The notes: generated by a model from the letters alone, not told the origin. DNA of 64,000 bases from an uncultured Bacteroidales bacterium (GCA_900318085.1 ONJF01000021.1:1-64000), one strand, 5' to 3'. Shown: positions 32,419 through 40,692, counted from the stretch's first letter. Translations and numbers: made by a program.

Positions 32419-33369
32419 TTCCAACAAATTATCTAAGTATACCTTCGGAAAATCTTTTTTCAACTCATTGATTTTCTTCTCTCTCAGCGATTCAAACCTC
32501 TTGAACGCCACACTCTCTGGAAACAAAGGCCTATGCTGCAGCATCTGCTTCAATTCGGCAGCGGCTTTCATGGCGGGCCTTTCCTTTGGGTCAACAGCAA
32601 AGTCGGTAAAGCGTTCCCATATATAACGCACGGCCTGCTCGGTGGGATGCACCATGTCTTCCTTATAAAAGCGGTAATCACGCAACTCGTCCAGGAGGAT
32701 TTCGTAGGCGGGGAAATAATGGGCGTTGTCGAATGTCTTGCACACTTCGTCAACGGCCAACAGCAAGGCGGCCTTACTCACTTGGTTGCCATGCATGCCA
32801 TCCTTGACATGACGCAAGGGTGACACGGTGAAGATGAACTGCTTGTCGGGATACATCTTGGCCAACCCCGAAAGGACCGCTACCGAGGTAGGTACCGACA
32901 GGCAAATCCTATCAAACAGGCAGGCGGGCAGTTTATGGCAATTGGCGACCACCTCAAGTGTTTCCAGCGAACGATACACCCAAGAGGTCCCCAAACTGAC
33001 AACAACCCAACGAGCAGCCTGAAAATGCTTATGCGCCGACAAAAGACTGGCATTGACACTTTCCAGCAAAGCCTCTTCGGTTGGCTGCCAAAAAGCCGTG
33101 TTGTGGCTGAAGGTGCAATAAAACTCCTCCCCCGTTCGGATGACCTCCTCATGGGTAAAGGATCTGCCGTTGGCCAAACGATGTACTGCGTTGGCTATGC
33201 TGATGGGGTTATACAACACACCGAAAGGATTCACCAAGGCATCGAAGCCCATGCCACGGCAAAGTGCGCCCACTTCATCGGCGAAGCAGGAACCCAAGAA
33301 GAGCAAACCGTCGCCATAGGCGATGGTTTGCTCCAAAGGTTGAATCTTTATTTCTGTATGAAGAATCAT
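32413..33369 (-). CDS. GSCFA family protein
   Basis: 318-residue protein whose family signature GSCFAD is visible at residues 26-31 (LLFLGSCFADEVGALC). The family is related to SGNH/GDSL hydrolases, with Ser27 as probable nucleophile. A C-terminal Asp/His pair may be in YKEDMVHPTEQAVRYIW (DxxH pattern). Further conserved-looking segments are LVNPFGVLYNPISIANAV and FIFTVSPLRHVKDG. No signal peptide is seen, so it is probably cytosolic. The start ATG overlaps the trxB stop (ATGA), meaning translational coupling. The substrate is unknown; acyl-ester or glycan deacylation is an inference from the fold. Confidence 0.9.
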   Translation of the reverse strand: MILHTEIKIQPLEQTIAYGDGLLFLGSCFADEVGALCRGMGFDALVNPFGVLYNPISIANAVHRLANGRSFTHEEVIRTGEEFYCTFSHNTAFWQPTEEALLESVNASLLSAHKHFQAARWVVVSLGTSWVYRSLETLEVVANCHKLPACLFDRICLSVPTSVAVLSGLAKMYPDKQFIFTVSPLRHVKDGMHGNQVSKAALLLAVDEVCKTFDNAHYFPAYEILLDELRDYRFYKEDMVHPTEQAVRYIWERFTDFAVDPKERPAMKAAAELKQMLQHRPLFPESVAFKRFESLREKKINELKKDFPKVYLDNLLEL

Positions 33370-34307
33370 TGATTCTCTGCCAAAAACCTCTCCACCTCGA
33401 TACCCGCCATGGCACCCGTTCCGGCAGCCACGATGGCCTGACGGTAGATGCGATCCTGGCAGTCGCCGCAAGCGAAGATACCTTCCACACTGGTGGCCGT
33501 CGACTTGGGCTTGGTGATGATGTAGCCTTCCTCATCCATGTCAAGGATGCCCTTGAAAGGCTCGGTGTTGGGTGTGTGTCCGATGGCCTCGAAGAAACCA
33601 TCCACATAGATGGTACGCTCTTCCTTGGTATCACTGTGATACAGCACAGCACCCTTCAATTTCTTCATAAAGCCTTGCTGCTCGCCAAAGAGTTCCTTGG
33701 TCTGATGCTTCCACAGCACTTCGATATTGGGTGTATTCAGCACACGATGCTGCATGGCCTTGGAGGCGCGCAGCACATCGCGACGGACGATGAGATACAC
33801 CTTGTTGCAGAGTTTGGCCAGATAGGTGGCGTCTTCGCAGGCGGTATCACCACCACCCACCACAGCGACATCCTTCCCCTTATAGAAGAAACCGTCGCAT
33901 GTCGCGCAAGCCGACACGCCACCGCCTTTGAATTCCTCTTCGGTAGGCAGACCCAGATAACGGGCAGCAGCGCCAGTAGACACGATGATGGAATCGGCCA
34001 AGAGCTCGCCGTCATATTCAGTCGTCACCTTGAAGGGTCGCTGGCTGACATCAATGGCAGTGACTTCGCCTTCGCGAATCTCGGCGCCGAAGCGTAAGGC
34101 CTGCTGACGGATGTCTTCCATCATATCGGGACCGTTAATGCCCTTGGGATACCCAGGGAAATTCTCGATTTCGGTGGTCTGGGTGAGCTGTCCACCAGGT
34201 TGCATGCCTTCGTAGATGACAGTTTTCACATCAGCGCGGCAGGTATAGATAGCGGCAGTATAGCCAGCAGGACCAGAGCCAATTATCAGACATTCAATAT
34301 GTTCCAT
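33366..34307 (-). CDS. trxB: Thioredoxin reductase (NADPH)
   Basis: FAD-dependent enzyme that reduces thioredoxin with NADPH, in the cytosol. The 313 residues include the FAD-binding GSGPAGYTAAIY (residues 10-21), the redox-active CATC pair (Cys134, Cys137) in VSACATCDGFFYKG, the NADPH-binding GGGDTACEDA, and the C-terminal FAD motif GIFACGDCQDRIYRQ. Length and order match bacterial low-molecular-weight TrxB. A TACCTTTG promoter lies about 50 nt upstream, with irregular GTTTAGA repeats in the leader. It is the first gene of a trxB-GSCFA transcript with an ATGA overlap. Confidence 0.96.
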   Translation of the reverse strand: MEHIECLIIGSGPAGYTAAIYTCRADVKTVIYEGMQPGGQLTQTTEIENFPGYPKGINGPDMMEDIRQQALRFGAEIREGEVTAIDVSQRPFKVTTEYDGELLADSIIVSTGAAARYLGLPTEEEFKGGGVSACATCDGFFYKGKDVAVVGGGDTACEDATYLAKLCNKVYLIVRRDVLRASKAMQHRVLNTPNIEVLWKHQTKELFGEQQGFMKKLKGAVLYHSDTKEERTIYVDGFFEAIGHTPNTEPFKGILDMDEEGYIITKPKSTATSVEGIFACGDCQDRIYRQAIVAAGTGAMAGIEVERFLAENQ

Positions 34308-34354
34308 TCTGTTCAGTTTAAAGTTTAGAGATTAGAGTTTAGAGTTATACCTTG

Positions 34355-34362
34355 CAAAGGTA
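34355..34362 (-). promoter_or_regulatory. -7 box for trxB
   Basis: Minus-strand TACCTTTG followed by CAAGG, 48 nt upstream of the trxB ATG. The leader contains AGTTTAGAG repeats. Confidence 0.5.
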
Positions 34363-34404
34363 ACTTTTTTTTCGGAAAGTGAACATCAATTCAAAAAACA
34401 TTCG

Positions 34405-34412
34405 TATCTTTG
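34405..34412 (+). promoter_or_regulatory. -7 box for the tRNA-Pro-like gene
   Basis: TATCTTTG followed by CAGCCGC, 17 nt upstream of the tRNA-like 5' end at 34429. The distance fits direct transcription of a small RNA. Confidence 0.6.
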
Positions 34413-34428
34413 CAGCCGCAAAACCAAT

Positions 34429-34482
34429 CGGGGTGCTTGCATGGGGTGCAAGCGGTCGCCCGTTCGAGTCGGGCCACTCCGA
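34429..34482 (+). tRNA. tRNA-Pro(GGG)-like gene lacking the D-arm
   Basis: The parts of a tRNA are present in order, except one. The acceptor 5' strand CGGGGTG (34429-34435) is followed directly by the anticodon arm CTTGC-ATGGGGT-GCAAG (34436-34452; anticodon GGG, U33 in place). Then come a 5-nt variable loop CGGTC, the T-arm GCCCG-TTCGAGT-CGGGC (34458-34474), and the acceptor 3' strand CACTCCG plus discriminator A (34475-34482). The acceptor pairs over 7 bp with one G-U. No D-arm is encoded, so about 20 nt are missing compared with a normal tRNA-Pro. CCA is not encoded. A promoter precedes and a terminator follows it, so it is a complete transcription unit. It may be a degraded gene, an assembly deletion, or a truly armless tRNA. 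Confidence 0.6.
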
Positions 34483-34488
34483 CAAAAA

Positions 34489-34516
34489 AGCAGCTGAATA
34501 ATCGGCTGCTTTTTTT
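34489..34516 (+). terminator. Terminator after the tRNA-Pro-like gene
   Basis: The AGCAGC/GCTGCT stem (34489-34494 with 34505-34510) is followed by seven T, starting 6 nt past the tRNA-like 3' end. Confidence 0.75.
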
Positions 34517-34543
34517 GTGCGGTTTTGTGGCCAAAACCGCACA
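34516..34543. terminator. Second, symmetric hairpin
   Basis: A perfect 11-bp stem (TGTGCGGTTTT with AAAACCGCACA) has a 6-nt loop and is flanked by T-run and A-run. It could terminate on either strand. Confidence 0.6.
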
Positions 34544-34574
34544 AAAAAAGGACACCCTTTCGGATGTCCTTTTT
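34544..34574 (-). terminator. Intrinsic terminator of the T9SS operon
   Basis: A stem near AAAAGGACA / TGTCCTTTT is followed by a T-run on the minus strand. It lies 20 nt downstream of the gldN stop, ending porPKLMN transcription. Confidence 0.75.
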
Positions 34575-34593
34575 CATTGTCATTGGCAAACCA

Positions 34594-35436
34594 TCAATAT
34601 TCCCAGAGGCTCTGTTCGAAGTCAAACATTTCGTTCTTGATGCGCTCCGATTCGTAGAGGGCGTCGATATTGAAAGCATAGGAGTTGATGTAACGGTCGT
34701 AAACGTTCTCTTCTTTGATGATGTAGCTGTCGAAGATACGCTTTTGCAGGACTTCGTCATAGGTGCGACGCTGTGCCGAGTTGTTGCGGTTGAAGGCAAA
34801 GGCCTTGGCCAACACGTCACGAGAGTCCTCGTAAGGCACCCAGCACACTTGCGACAGGCCACCGTCATCGTCGACAACGATGGGTCCGAGGGCGATGATG
34901 CGGACGAGGAACTGCGACAATTTCTTGTCGAAGTACCAGTCTTCCTTGATACGCAGACGGGTCACATTGAGCATACGGTCCTTAAATTCGATCTCATTGG
35001 GCACTTCCTCGCCATCTTTCCAGATGACCGGCGGGTCGCCAATCTTCGTGTTTTCTTTTTCAAAATCGGCCAAGGTCAAGGGGGTCACCATGTCGTCGAT
35101 GTTGTTCTCCACACGGTAAGGCGTGATGTCACCACTCTGGATGCCATCGTAGATCACCGTGATGAGGTTTCTCCAGTCCTCGGTCGGATTGATTGGGTAG
35201 TAGAACACTTGATTGATCTTCTGACGGAAGTCGATTTCCCTAATCACCGTCTTCTTCCACATCACATTCGACTCGTCGATGACCGGAAGCGGCGAAGGGG
35301 TCTTTTCGTTCATGATTTGCTGCTGACCAGAGAGGATGCTGTTCTTCGGCGGCTTGATGTCGGTCGTCTGGGCATTGAGGCACAGACTGCCGAAGAGCGC
35401 CACAAGGGTCAACATGGAAACAAGTGTCTTTTTCAT
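34594..35436 (-). CDS. gldN: T9SS periplasmic protein GldN/PorN
   Basis: Partner of PorK/GldK in the ring attached to the outer membrane that is part of the type IX secretion machine. The 280-residue protein has a signal peptide (MKKTLVSMLTLVALFGSLCL, cut near NAQ). Family features are VMWKKTVIREIDFRQKINQ, then FYYPINPTEDWRNLITVIYD and the C-terminal RRTYDEVLQKRIFDSYIIKE. It is the last gene of porP-gldK-gldL-gldM-gldN, 20 nt after gldM, and is followed by a terminator. The gene order equals that known in Porphyromonas gingivalis. Confidence 0.95.
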   Translation of the reverse strand: MKKTLVSMLTLVALFGSLCLNAQTTDIKPPKNSILSGQQQIMNEKTPSPLPVIDESNVMWKKTVIREIDFRQKINQVFYYPINPTEDWRNLITVIYDGIQSGDITPYRVENNIDDMVTPLTLADFEKENTKIGDPPVIWKDGEEVPNEIEFKDRMLNVTRLRIKEDWYFDKKLSQFLVRIIALGPIVVDDDGGLSQVCWVPYEDSRDVLAKAFAFNRNNSAQRRTYDEVLQKRIFDSYIIKEENVYDRYINSYAFNIDALYESERIKNEMFDFEQSLWEY

Positions 35437-35456
35437 TGTATAAGGGTTTAAATTGT

Positions 35457-37157
35457 TTACTTGATTTCAACACCGATAGGCGTTTCGAGGGTCTTGACCT
35501 TACCGTCGTTACCGCGCACCTGGATGGCAGTGAAGAGGAAGGTGTCGCCGACATTGGAGCCGCTGATTGCCGTCTTCATCTCATCGGTGAAGGCGCCGCC
35601 ATTGGCCTTGGCTTCCTTGGTGGTACCGCTCTTGGTCTTGTAGCGGAAGGTATAACCCACCACATCGTATTTGACGCCGTCGAAGTCGAAGTCCTTCATC
35701 TCGGCTTCCACACGGTTGGCGGCAAGCAGAGCGCTCTTCGAAACGAGACCATTCTGGACGTTGCGGATCAAAGCCGTAGGCTTCGGCAGGTCTTTCACAC
35801 GGAACTTCATGCTACCGAGGCTCGAGCCACCCGAACTGACGCTGATGGTCACCTCGTCGGCAGAACCTGGGAGCAGGTTATAGGTACCGTTGCCCGTTCT
35901 GGTCAAGGAACCACTGCTAGCAGAGGCACTGATTTCGCCACCGACACCGCCGCCGACAGCAATCGGGTTGTTGATACCACGATACACCACATTCATCTTG
36001 GTGGCCGACACACTCACCGCAGGAGGAGCAACCGTGAAGGTGTTCTCAAACGGGAAGTCCTTCAATTCGTTGGTCGAAGGATCGAGCATCTTGATGTAAC
36101 CCGTGTATTTGTGCTGACCCACGCCGCAGTTGAAGTCGAGGTTGATGACACCTTGACCGTCGCTGGTGTATTCCTTTTCGGCACCACCGTCCAACTTGAC
36201 ATAAGCCTTGGTCTGCGTGTTCTGCCAAGCAGTCACCATAGCTTGAGCCTTATAGGTCTGACCGGAGAGGAGGTAACCACTCTCGGCAAACACCTTGGCA
36301 CCGATCTCATCAAACTTATAGTCGGCAGCGTGGATGTTCGTCATCAGTTGGGTGACGGCATTCAACTCTGCAGTCTGGGCTTCCGAGATCAACTTGTTGA
36401 GGAGGGTGACATCAGCCACCAACACCGTGTGGTGGAAGTTGTGGTATTCCCAGCCTTTCTGAAGTTCGTCGGCAGTTCCGGGAGCATAGTCGATTTTGGC
36501 ACCGTAGTACTTAATCGTAGTAGTATCCACCTTGACATTGTATTCTTTGGTAGGAACATTTCCAAGAGCGTCCTTGTCGCGGTTGAAGATACTGTCGGTC
36601 ATCAAGCCCATTTCGTGGATGTGTTCCGCGCCCACGGCCTTGAAGATCTCGGTTCTGAACTTACGGATTTTTTCAGAGAGTTCAAAGGCTTTGCCGTTGC
36701 CTTCAGGTTCGCCCATCATGTAAGCGGTAGGTCTGTTGTAGTTGTCTCTCGACTTCACCTTCGAGGTGTTGATGTCATAGAGTCTACGACCGTTTCTCAA
36801 GGTATCGGTGTTTTTCAGCAAACCTCTTTCAAGAGCCATTGCCACAGCTTCATCTGAGGTGTTAGCCTTGTCGCATTCAATTTTCTTCACCAAGTCCCAC
36901 TTGAGGGCCTCGACGTAGTTGATGAGGTCGTCGGCTTCAGCCTTCAGGGCTTGGGCTTTCTCCCAATAGGGACCAGCCTTTTCCTGTTCCTTGCTGTATT
37001 GTTCAGCAAAGGCGGCGTATTTCTGATCGATTTGATTCGAAAGGGTGATATTCGTGGTCTGAACGCCACTGTTCACTGTGTCGAAGGCATCCAAGATGTC
37101 CTTCGAGACATTCATGGCTAACAAGGCAGTGTAGACCAGGTACATCATACCGATCAT
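35457..37157 (-). CDS. gldM: T9SS motor shaft protein GldM/PorM
   Basis: Inner-membrane protein whose periplasmic domains couple the GldL-GldM proton-driven motor to the GldK/N ring. The 566 residues open with the single transmembrane helix MIGMMYLVYTALLAMNVSKD and continue with coiled and beta-domain regions (IGAKVFAESGYLLSGQTYKA; MNVVYRGINNPIAVGGGVGG). The ATG overlaps the gldL stop (ATGA). In relatives, a short cytoplasmic stretch containing PRQKM precedes the helix. Here the same residues (HPRQKM) are encoded upstream in frame, but without an ATG, GTG or TTG in sight. The true start may therefore be unusual or the stretch lost. The role is otherwise secure. Confidence 0.94.
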   Translation of the reverse strand: MIGMMYLVYTALLAMNVSKDILDAFDTVNSGVQTTNITLSNQIDQKYAAFAEQYSKEQEKAGPYWEKAQALKAEADDLINYVEALKWDLVKKIECDKANTSDEAVAMALERGLLKNTDTLRNGRRLYDINTSKVKSRDNYNRPTAYMMGEPEGNGKAFELSEKIRKFRTEIFKAVGAEHIHEMGLMTDSIFNRDKDALGNVPTKEYNVKVDTTTIKYYGAKIDYAPGTADELQKGWEYHNFHHTVLVADVTLLNKLISEAQTAELNAVTQLMTNIHAADYKFDEIGAKVFAESGYLLSGQTYKAQAMVTAWQNTQTKAYVKLDGGAEKEYTSDGQGVINLDFNCGVGQHKYTGYIKMLDPSTNELKDFPFENTFTVAPPAVSVSATKMNVVYRGINNPIAVGGGVGGEISASASSGSLTRTGNGTYNLLPGSADEVTISVSSGGSSLGSMKFRVKDLPKPTALIRNVQNGLVSKSALLAANRVEAEMKDFDFDGVKYDVVGYTFRYKTKSGTTKEAKANGGAFTDEMKTAISGSNVGDTFLFTAIQVRGNDGKVKTLETPIGVEIK

Positions 37158-38014
37158 TTTCTGTCTTGGGTGATATTCATTGCTGACAACATTCCACCAT
37201 AGACGTTGTTCAGGGCGGTCAAGCGCTGTGACAACTGGGTCAACTGTTGGTTGAGTTGGCCGGCATTCTGTGATGAAGCGTTGAGGTTATCCATGTACTT
37301 GTTCATAGTTTCAGTCAACTTCTTGCTGGCGGCTGAAGTCTGCTCGGCACCCTGGAGTTGGAGCTCATAGATGGAGTTGAGGGACTGCATGCTGCTGGCC
37401 ACCTTCTTGATGGTGTTGGCATCGAGGGCACTGAAGTCGAGCTTACCCAGAGAGTCGGAGAGCTTCTGGTTGGTCTCAACATAGGCGGACGAGAAGTCGG
37501 AGATGGACTTCGTGGCACGGTCCATGGCGTTGGCATAGTTGGTCGTGGCAGCCATGGCATTGGAGATGTCAGCCATTTGGCCGGCGTTCTCTGCCAATCT
37601 GTCAATACCTCTGCCCAGTTTCTTGAAGGTATCTTCGCTGACGTTCATCTTTTCGAACATCTTGCTCAACATGGCTTCTTCCACATCGGTGGGAGCAGCG
37701 GCCGATTTGCCGGTAGCACCAGTGGTGGCGAACTGCGTCTTCTGAACGCCATCCCAGTCTTCCTCAAGTTCAACGAAAACATTATCCCAAGCGTACTCCA
37801 TGTGTTGAGGCTCAAAGGCCGACATGAAGAAGATGAGAGCTTCAATACCCAGACCAAGGGCCAGCATGAAGTCTGCACCGGGGATGTGAGTCAGTTTGAA
37901 GTAAGCACCAATCATAACCACAGATGCGCCCCAACCGTAGAGGTAGCCCATAAAGGTTTTATACTTCTTTGATGCAAGGAATTTCTGGAATTTACCAAGT
38001 TCTTTTTTTGCCAT
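37154..38014 (-). CDS. gldL: T9SS motor membrane protein GldL/PorL
   Basis: Cytoplasmic-membrane subunit of the T9SS rotary motor. The 286 residues begin MAKKELGKFQKFLASKKYKT. Two transmembrane helices (FMGYLYGWGASVVMIGAYFK and PGADFMLALGLGIEALIFFM) are followed by SAFEPQHMEYAWDNVFVELE, a segment typical of the family. The remainder is a long cytoplasmic helical tail rich in Gln, Asn and Ser (LQSLNSIYELQLQGAEQTS). The motor glutamate is expected in helix 2 (GIEALIFF). It overlaps gldM by 4 nt and lies 63 nt after gldK. Confidence 0.95.
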   Translation of the reverse strand: MAKKELGKFQKFLASKKYKTFMGYLYGWGASVVMIGAYFKLTHIPGADFMLALGLGIEALIFFMSAFEPQHMEYAWDNVFVELEEDWDGVQKTQFATTGATGKSAAAPTDVEEAMLSKMFEKMNVSEDTFKKLGRGIDRLAENAGQMADISNAMAATTNYANAMDRATKSISDFSSAYVETNQKLSDSLGKLDFSALDANTIKKVASSMQSLNSIYELQLQGAEQTSAASKKLTETMNKYMDNLNASSQNAGQLNQQLTQLSQRLTALNNVYGGMLSAMNITQDRK

Positions 38015-38077
38015 GACAATTGATTTTTAATTGATTTAACTTTTATTTTGTTTTGTTGTTTGCTTTATTAGGTTAGG

Positions 38078-39487
38078 TTATCTGTAGACTCTCGACATTC
38101 TCGGGTTGTCGCCCTTGTTGCGGCCCAGATAAGGTTGGATGCAGCGGAAACCAGTGTAGCAGTTGGCCGTATCCTGATATTGATAGTCGCGGGTGGTGAC
38201 TTGCATATAGTAGGAAACATCTTTCCAGGAGCCACCGCGCACCACCTTACGCTTCATGACCGGCGGGTCGTCGGCTTTGGCGTTGTAGGTGTAGTTGGGG
38301 TTCATATCCCAAGTGAAGTTATACGAGTTGGGATCGTAAGCCGTGTTAGTCCATTCGGCCACATTACCGGCCATGTCGTAGAGGCCCCAGCCATTGGGCG
38401 GGTAGCAGCCCACCACGAGGGTGCGCAGACCACCGTCGGCGAGGTAGTTACCACGACGAGGCTTGAAGTTAGCCAAGAAACAGCCTTTGGCGTTGCTGGC
38501 GTTAGGACCGCCCCACGGATAGGGGTTCAGCATCTTGCCGCCACGGGCAGCCCATTCCCATTCGGCTTCGGTGGGCAGACGGAACTCCGAAAGGTCGACA
38601 TCCTTCTTGGTACGCAGGTAGGAGTTGAGCAACTCGGTGCGCCACACGCAGAAGGCACGGGCCTGCTGCCAAGTGACACCCACCACCGGATAGTTGTCAT
38701 AGGCCGGATGCCAGAAGTATTTCTCCGTCATCGGGTCGTTGAACGAATAGCTATAGTCGTGGATCCAGCACAAGGTGTCGGGGTAGACATTGATGACCTC
38801 TGCACGGGCATACACCGAACGGTCGCTGTAGCCTTGCTTACGGTTCGACCAAGCGCCCTTACGGTCGACATTAATGCCGGCATCAGCCTCGCCAATCGAG
38901 TAGTCGTTCTCGACCAACTTGCCATCGGAGAAGTCTTTCTTGGCGGCGGCGACCATATCAAACCAGAAATAGGAATAATAGAGCTTTCTCGTGTCGATTT
39001 CCTTGCGGCGGAAATATCTCTCATGCTCGGGGAGATACATCGGCTCAAGGGCCTCGCGGACTTCTTGCTCCTTGCTGTTCCAGTCAAGTTTTTCCTTCCA
39101 ATTCAGCCTCGGCGGGTCGTACACCTCACCCGTTTTGCTCTCGGTGATGGCAAACCTGTCAGGGAAATTGTCGGCAAGAATTCTTCTTGCGATGGAGTCT
39201 CTAACCCAATTGACAAATTGGCGATACTCATTGTTGGTGATTTCAGTCTCGTCCATAAAGAAGGCCGACACGGAAACCGTTTTTGGCTCATTCAGGTAAG
39301 AACCCGTGATGTCTTCACCACCTACACCCATAGTGTAGCTACCTTGCGGGACGAACACCATCCCGTAGGGGTCGGGCTGGTTGAAGGTCTTGTTTGACTT
39401 TCTCACTCCAACCAATTCGCCTTGATTTGAGTTACCGCAGGCTGTGAGCAGCAGCGCCACGGAAAATACGAACAATAGTCTTTTCAT
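38078..39487 (-). CDS. gldK: T9SS outer-membrane lipoprotein GldK/PorK
   Basis: Lipoprotein that forms the T9SS ring with GldN at the inner face of the outer membrane. The 469 residues have a lipobox (MKRLLFVFSVALLLTACGNS, lipidated Cys17). The rest is an FGE/SUMF1-like fold with GMVFVPQGSYTMG, FRLPTEAEWEWAARGG, GLYDMAGNVAEWT and RKVVRGGSWKD. The formylglycine-generating enzyme fold is used structurally here, and catalysis is not expected in GldK. A possible own promoter (TAATTTTG) lies in the 197-bp gap behind porP. Confidence 0.95.
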   Translation of the reverse strand: MKRLLFVFSVALLLTACGNSNQGELVGVRKSNKTFNQPDPYGMVFVPQGSYTMGVGGEDITGSYLNEPKTVSVSAFFMDETEITNNEYRQFVNWVRDSIARRILADNFPDRFAITESKTGEVYDPPRLNWKEKLDWNSKEQEVREALEPMYLPEHERYFRRKEIDTRKLYYSYFWFDMVAAAKKDFSDGKLVENDYSIGEADAGINVDRKGAWSNRKQGYSDRSVYARAEVINVYPDTLCWIHDYSYSFNDPMTEKYFWHPAYDNYPVVGVTWQQARAFCVWRTELLNSYLRTKKDVDLSEFRLPTEAEWEWAARGGKMLNPYPWGGPNASNAKGCFLANFKPRRGNYLADGGLRTLVVGCYPPNGWGLYDMAGNVAEWTNTAYDPNSYNFTWDMNPNYTYNAKADDPPVMKRKVVRGGSWKDVSYYMQVTTRDYQYQDTANCYTGFRCIQPYLGRNKGDNPRMSRVYR

Positions 39488-39581
39488 CTTCTTGACAATG
39501 ATATGATTACTATCTTTATTTATTTCTTTTTATCTGATGGCCCCCTCGCTTTTAGGGGCTACTTTACCCATTAAAAACCGC

Positions 39582-39589
39582 CAAAATTA
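39582..39589 (-). promoter_or_regulatory. Possible internal promoter ahead of gldK
   Basis: Minus-strand TAATTTTG followed by GCGG, about 95 nt upstream of the gldK ATG. A small GC-rich hairpin (GCCCC...GGGGC near 39540-39560) lies in the leader. Confidence 0.4.
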
Positions 39590-39684
39590 GGAAATATTAT
39601 AATTTACCCCTCTTTTTTTTCTACTTTTTTTCCATTTTTTTTCGTTCAAACCTACCAATCGCCACCCGAAACGACCCAAAAAAA

Positions 39685-40656
39685 TCACAGGTATCTGACA
39701 CTCCTGTAGTCTCTCGGAGTCCTATCCAAATCGAGTTTGAAACAATAACTCAATCCTATCTCATGTGAGCCCGGTACAACACTCAAGCCCATCGTATTAA
39801 TATCATATGAATAAACCAATGTGAGGTCCTTAATCGTAAGTCCTGCCATCAGGCCGACCGACTCTTGGAAGCGGTAATTGACACCCAACGAGAACAAGTT
39901 GTTGTAAATCACACGGGCACTTGCGTTAAACTGCGTGGAGGCGATGTCGCTCATCACGCTCACCGAAGGCACGAAGGTCAGGTAAGGGATGTCTTCGAAT
40001 TGGAAGGGATAGCCTGCCACGGCATAGAAGGTGCGGTCGGTGGTGAAGCTGGCGCTGCTGGTGTTGTTGTCGTTGAGCGCTTGGCCCATGCTTTCGAGAA
40101 CATTAATGACGGAGACACCGAAATAGAACGACTCGGGGACTTGATAGAACAAGCCTACATTGAAGTCAAACAGCATGTCGCTCTCTTCGCCCAGACCCGA
40201 AATGAGCGGGTCGCCTTCCTGGTTGGGATGCAGTTGAGCGAAGTCGACAGTACGGTTGAGCAGGGTACCGGCCACGCCGATGCCAAGCGAGGAGCCTCCT
40301 AAGTCGATATGGAAGGAATAGCCTAAACCGATGTTGACATTGTTCTCGAAGCCCAACTTGTCGCTCATCACGGAGAACTCGAGGCCGCCATGGAGCTTGC
40401 GGAAAGGCATGTCGCCCGTCAGCAGGAAAGTCTGTGGCGCCACCTCGTTGCCATCGTTATCGACGAAACCCGCCCACTGCTGGCGGTAAAGCCCCAACAG
40501 ATTAATGCCTTCGCTCATGCCGGCAAAGCCCGGATTGGCGTAGGCATACGAATTCGAATAGTTGGTAAAGATAGGAGCCTGCTGTGCTTTAACGCCAAAA
40601 GCCGTCGTCAGCATCATGACAAGCAAGAGTGCGATATGTGTGATTTTCGTCTTCAA
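39685..40656 (-). CDS. porP: T9SS outer-membrane protein PorP/SprF family
   Basis: Outer-membrane beta-barrel-type protein that links T9SS components or substrates to the outer membrane. The 323 residues begin with a signal peptide (MKTKITHIALLLVMMLTTAF, cut near VKAQ). The family signature QAPIFTNYSNSYAYANPGFA follows, then GLYRQQWAGF. Many alternating strands end in IGLSYCFKLDL, as expected of a barrel. It is the first gene of the porP-gldKLMN cluster, and its own promoter-like box lies about 37 nt upstream. The order porP-K-L-M-N matches the P. gingivalis operon. Confidence 0.93.
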   Translation of the reverse strand: MKTKITHIALLLVMMLTTAFGVKAQQAPIFTNYSNSYAYANPGFAGMSEGINLLGLYRQQWAGFVDNDGNEVAPQTFLLTGDMPFRKLHGGLEFSVMSDKLGFENNVNIGLGYSFHIDLGGSSLGIGVAGTLLNRTVDFAQLHPNQEGDPLISGLGEESDMLFDFNVGLFYQVPESFYFGVSVINVLESMGQALNDNNTSSASFTTDRTFYAVAGYPFQFEDIPYLTFVPSVSVMSDIASTQFNASARVIYNNLFSLGVNYRFQESVGLMAGLTIKDLTLVYSYDINTMGLSVVPGSHEIGLSYCFKLDLDRTPRDYRSVRYL

Positions 40657-40692
40657 TTCAGATGATTTACTGCGATTGAAACCGCGAATTTA

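Noticed and set aside
35424-36857. Long plus-strand frame of 477 codons opposite gldM
   Set aside because: The opposite strand encodes GldM with its transmembrane and beta domains. The plus-strand protein has only shadow-type composition.
38135-39397. Plus-strand frame of 420 codons opposite gldK
   Set aside because: GldK is unmistakable on the minus strand. The plus-strand frame lacks promoter, ribosome site and family features.
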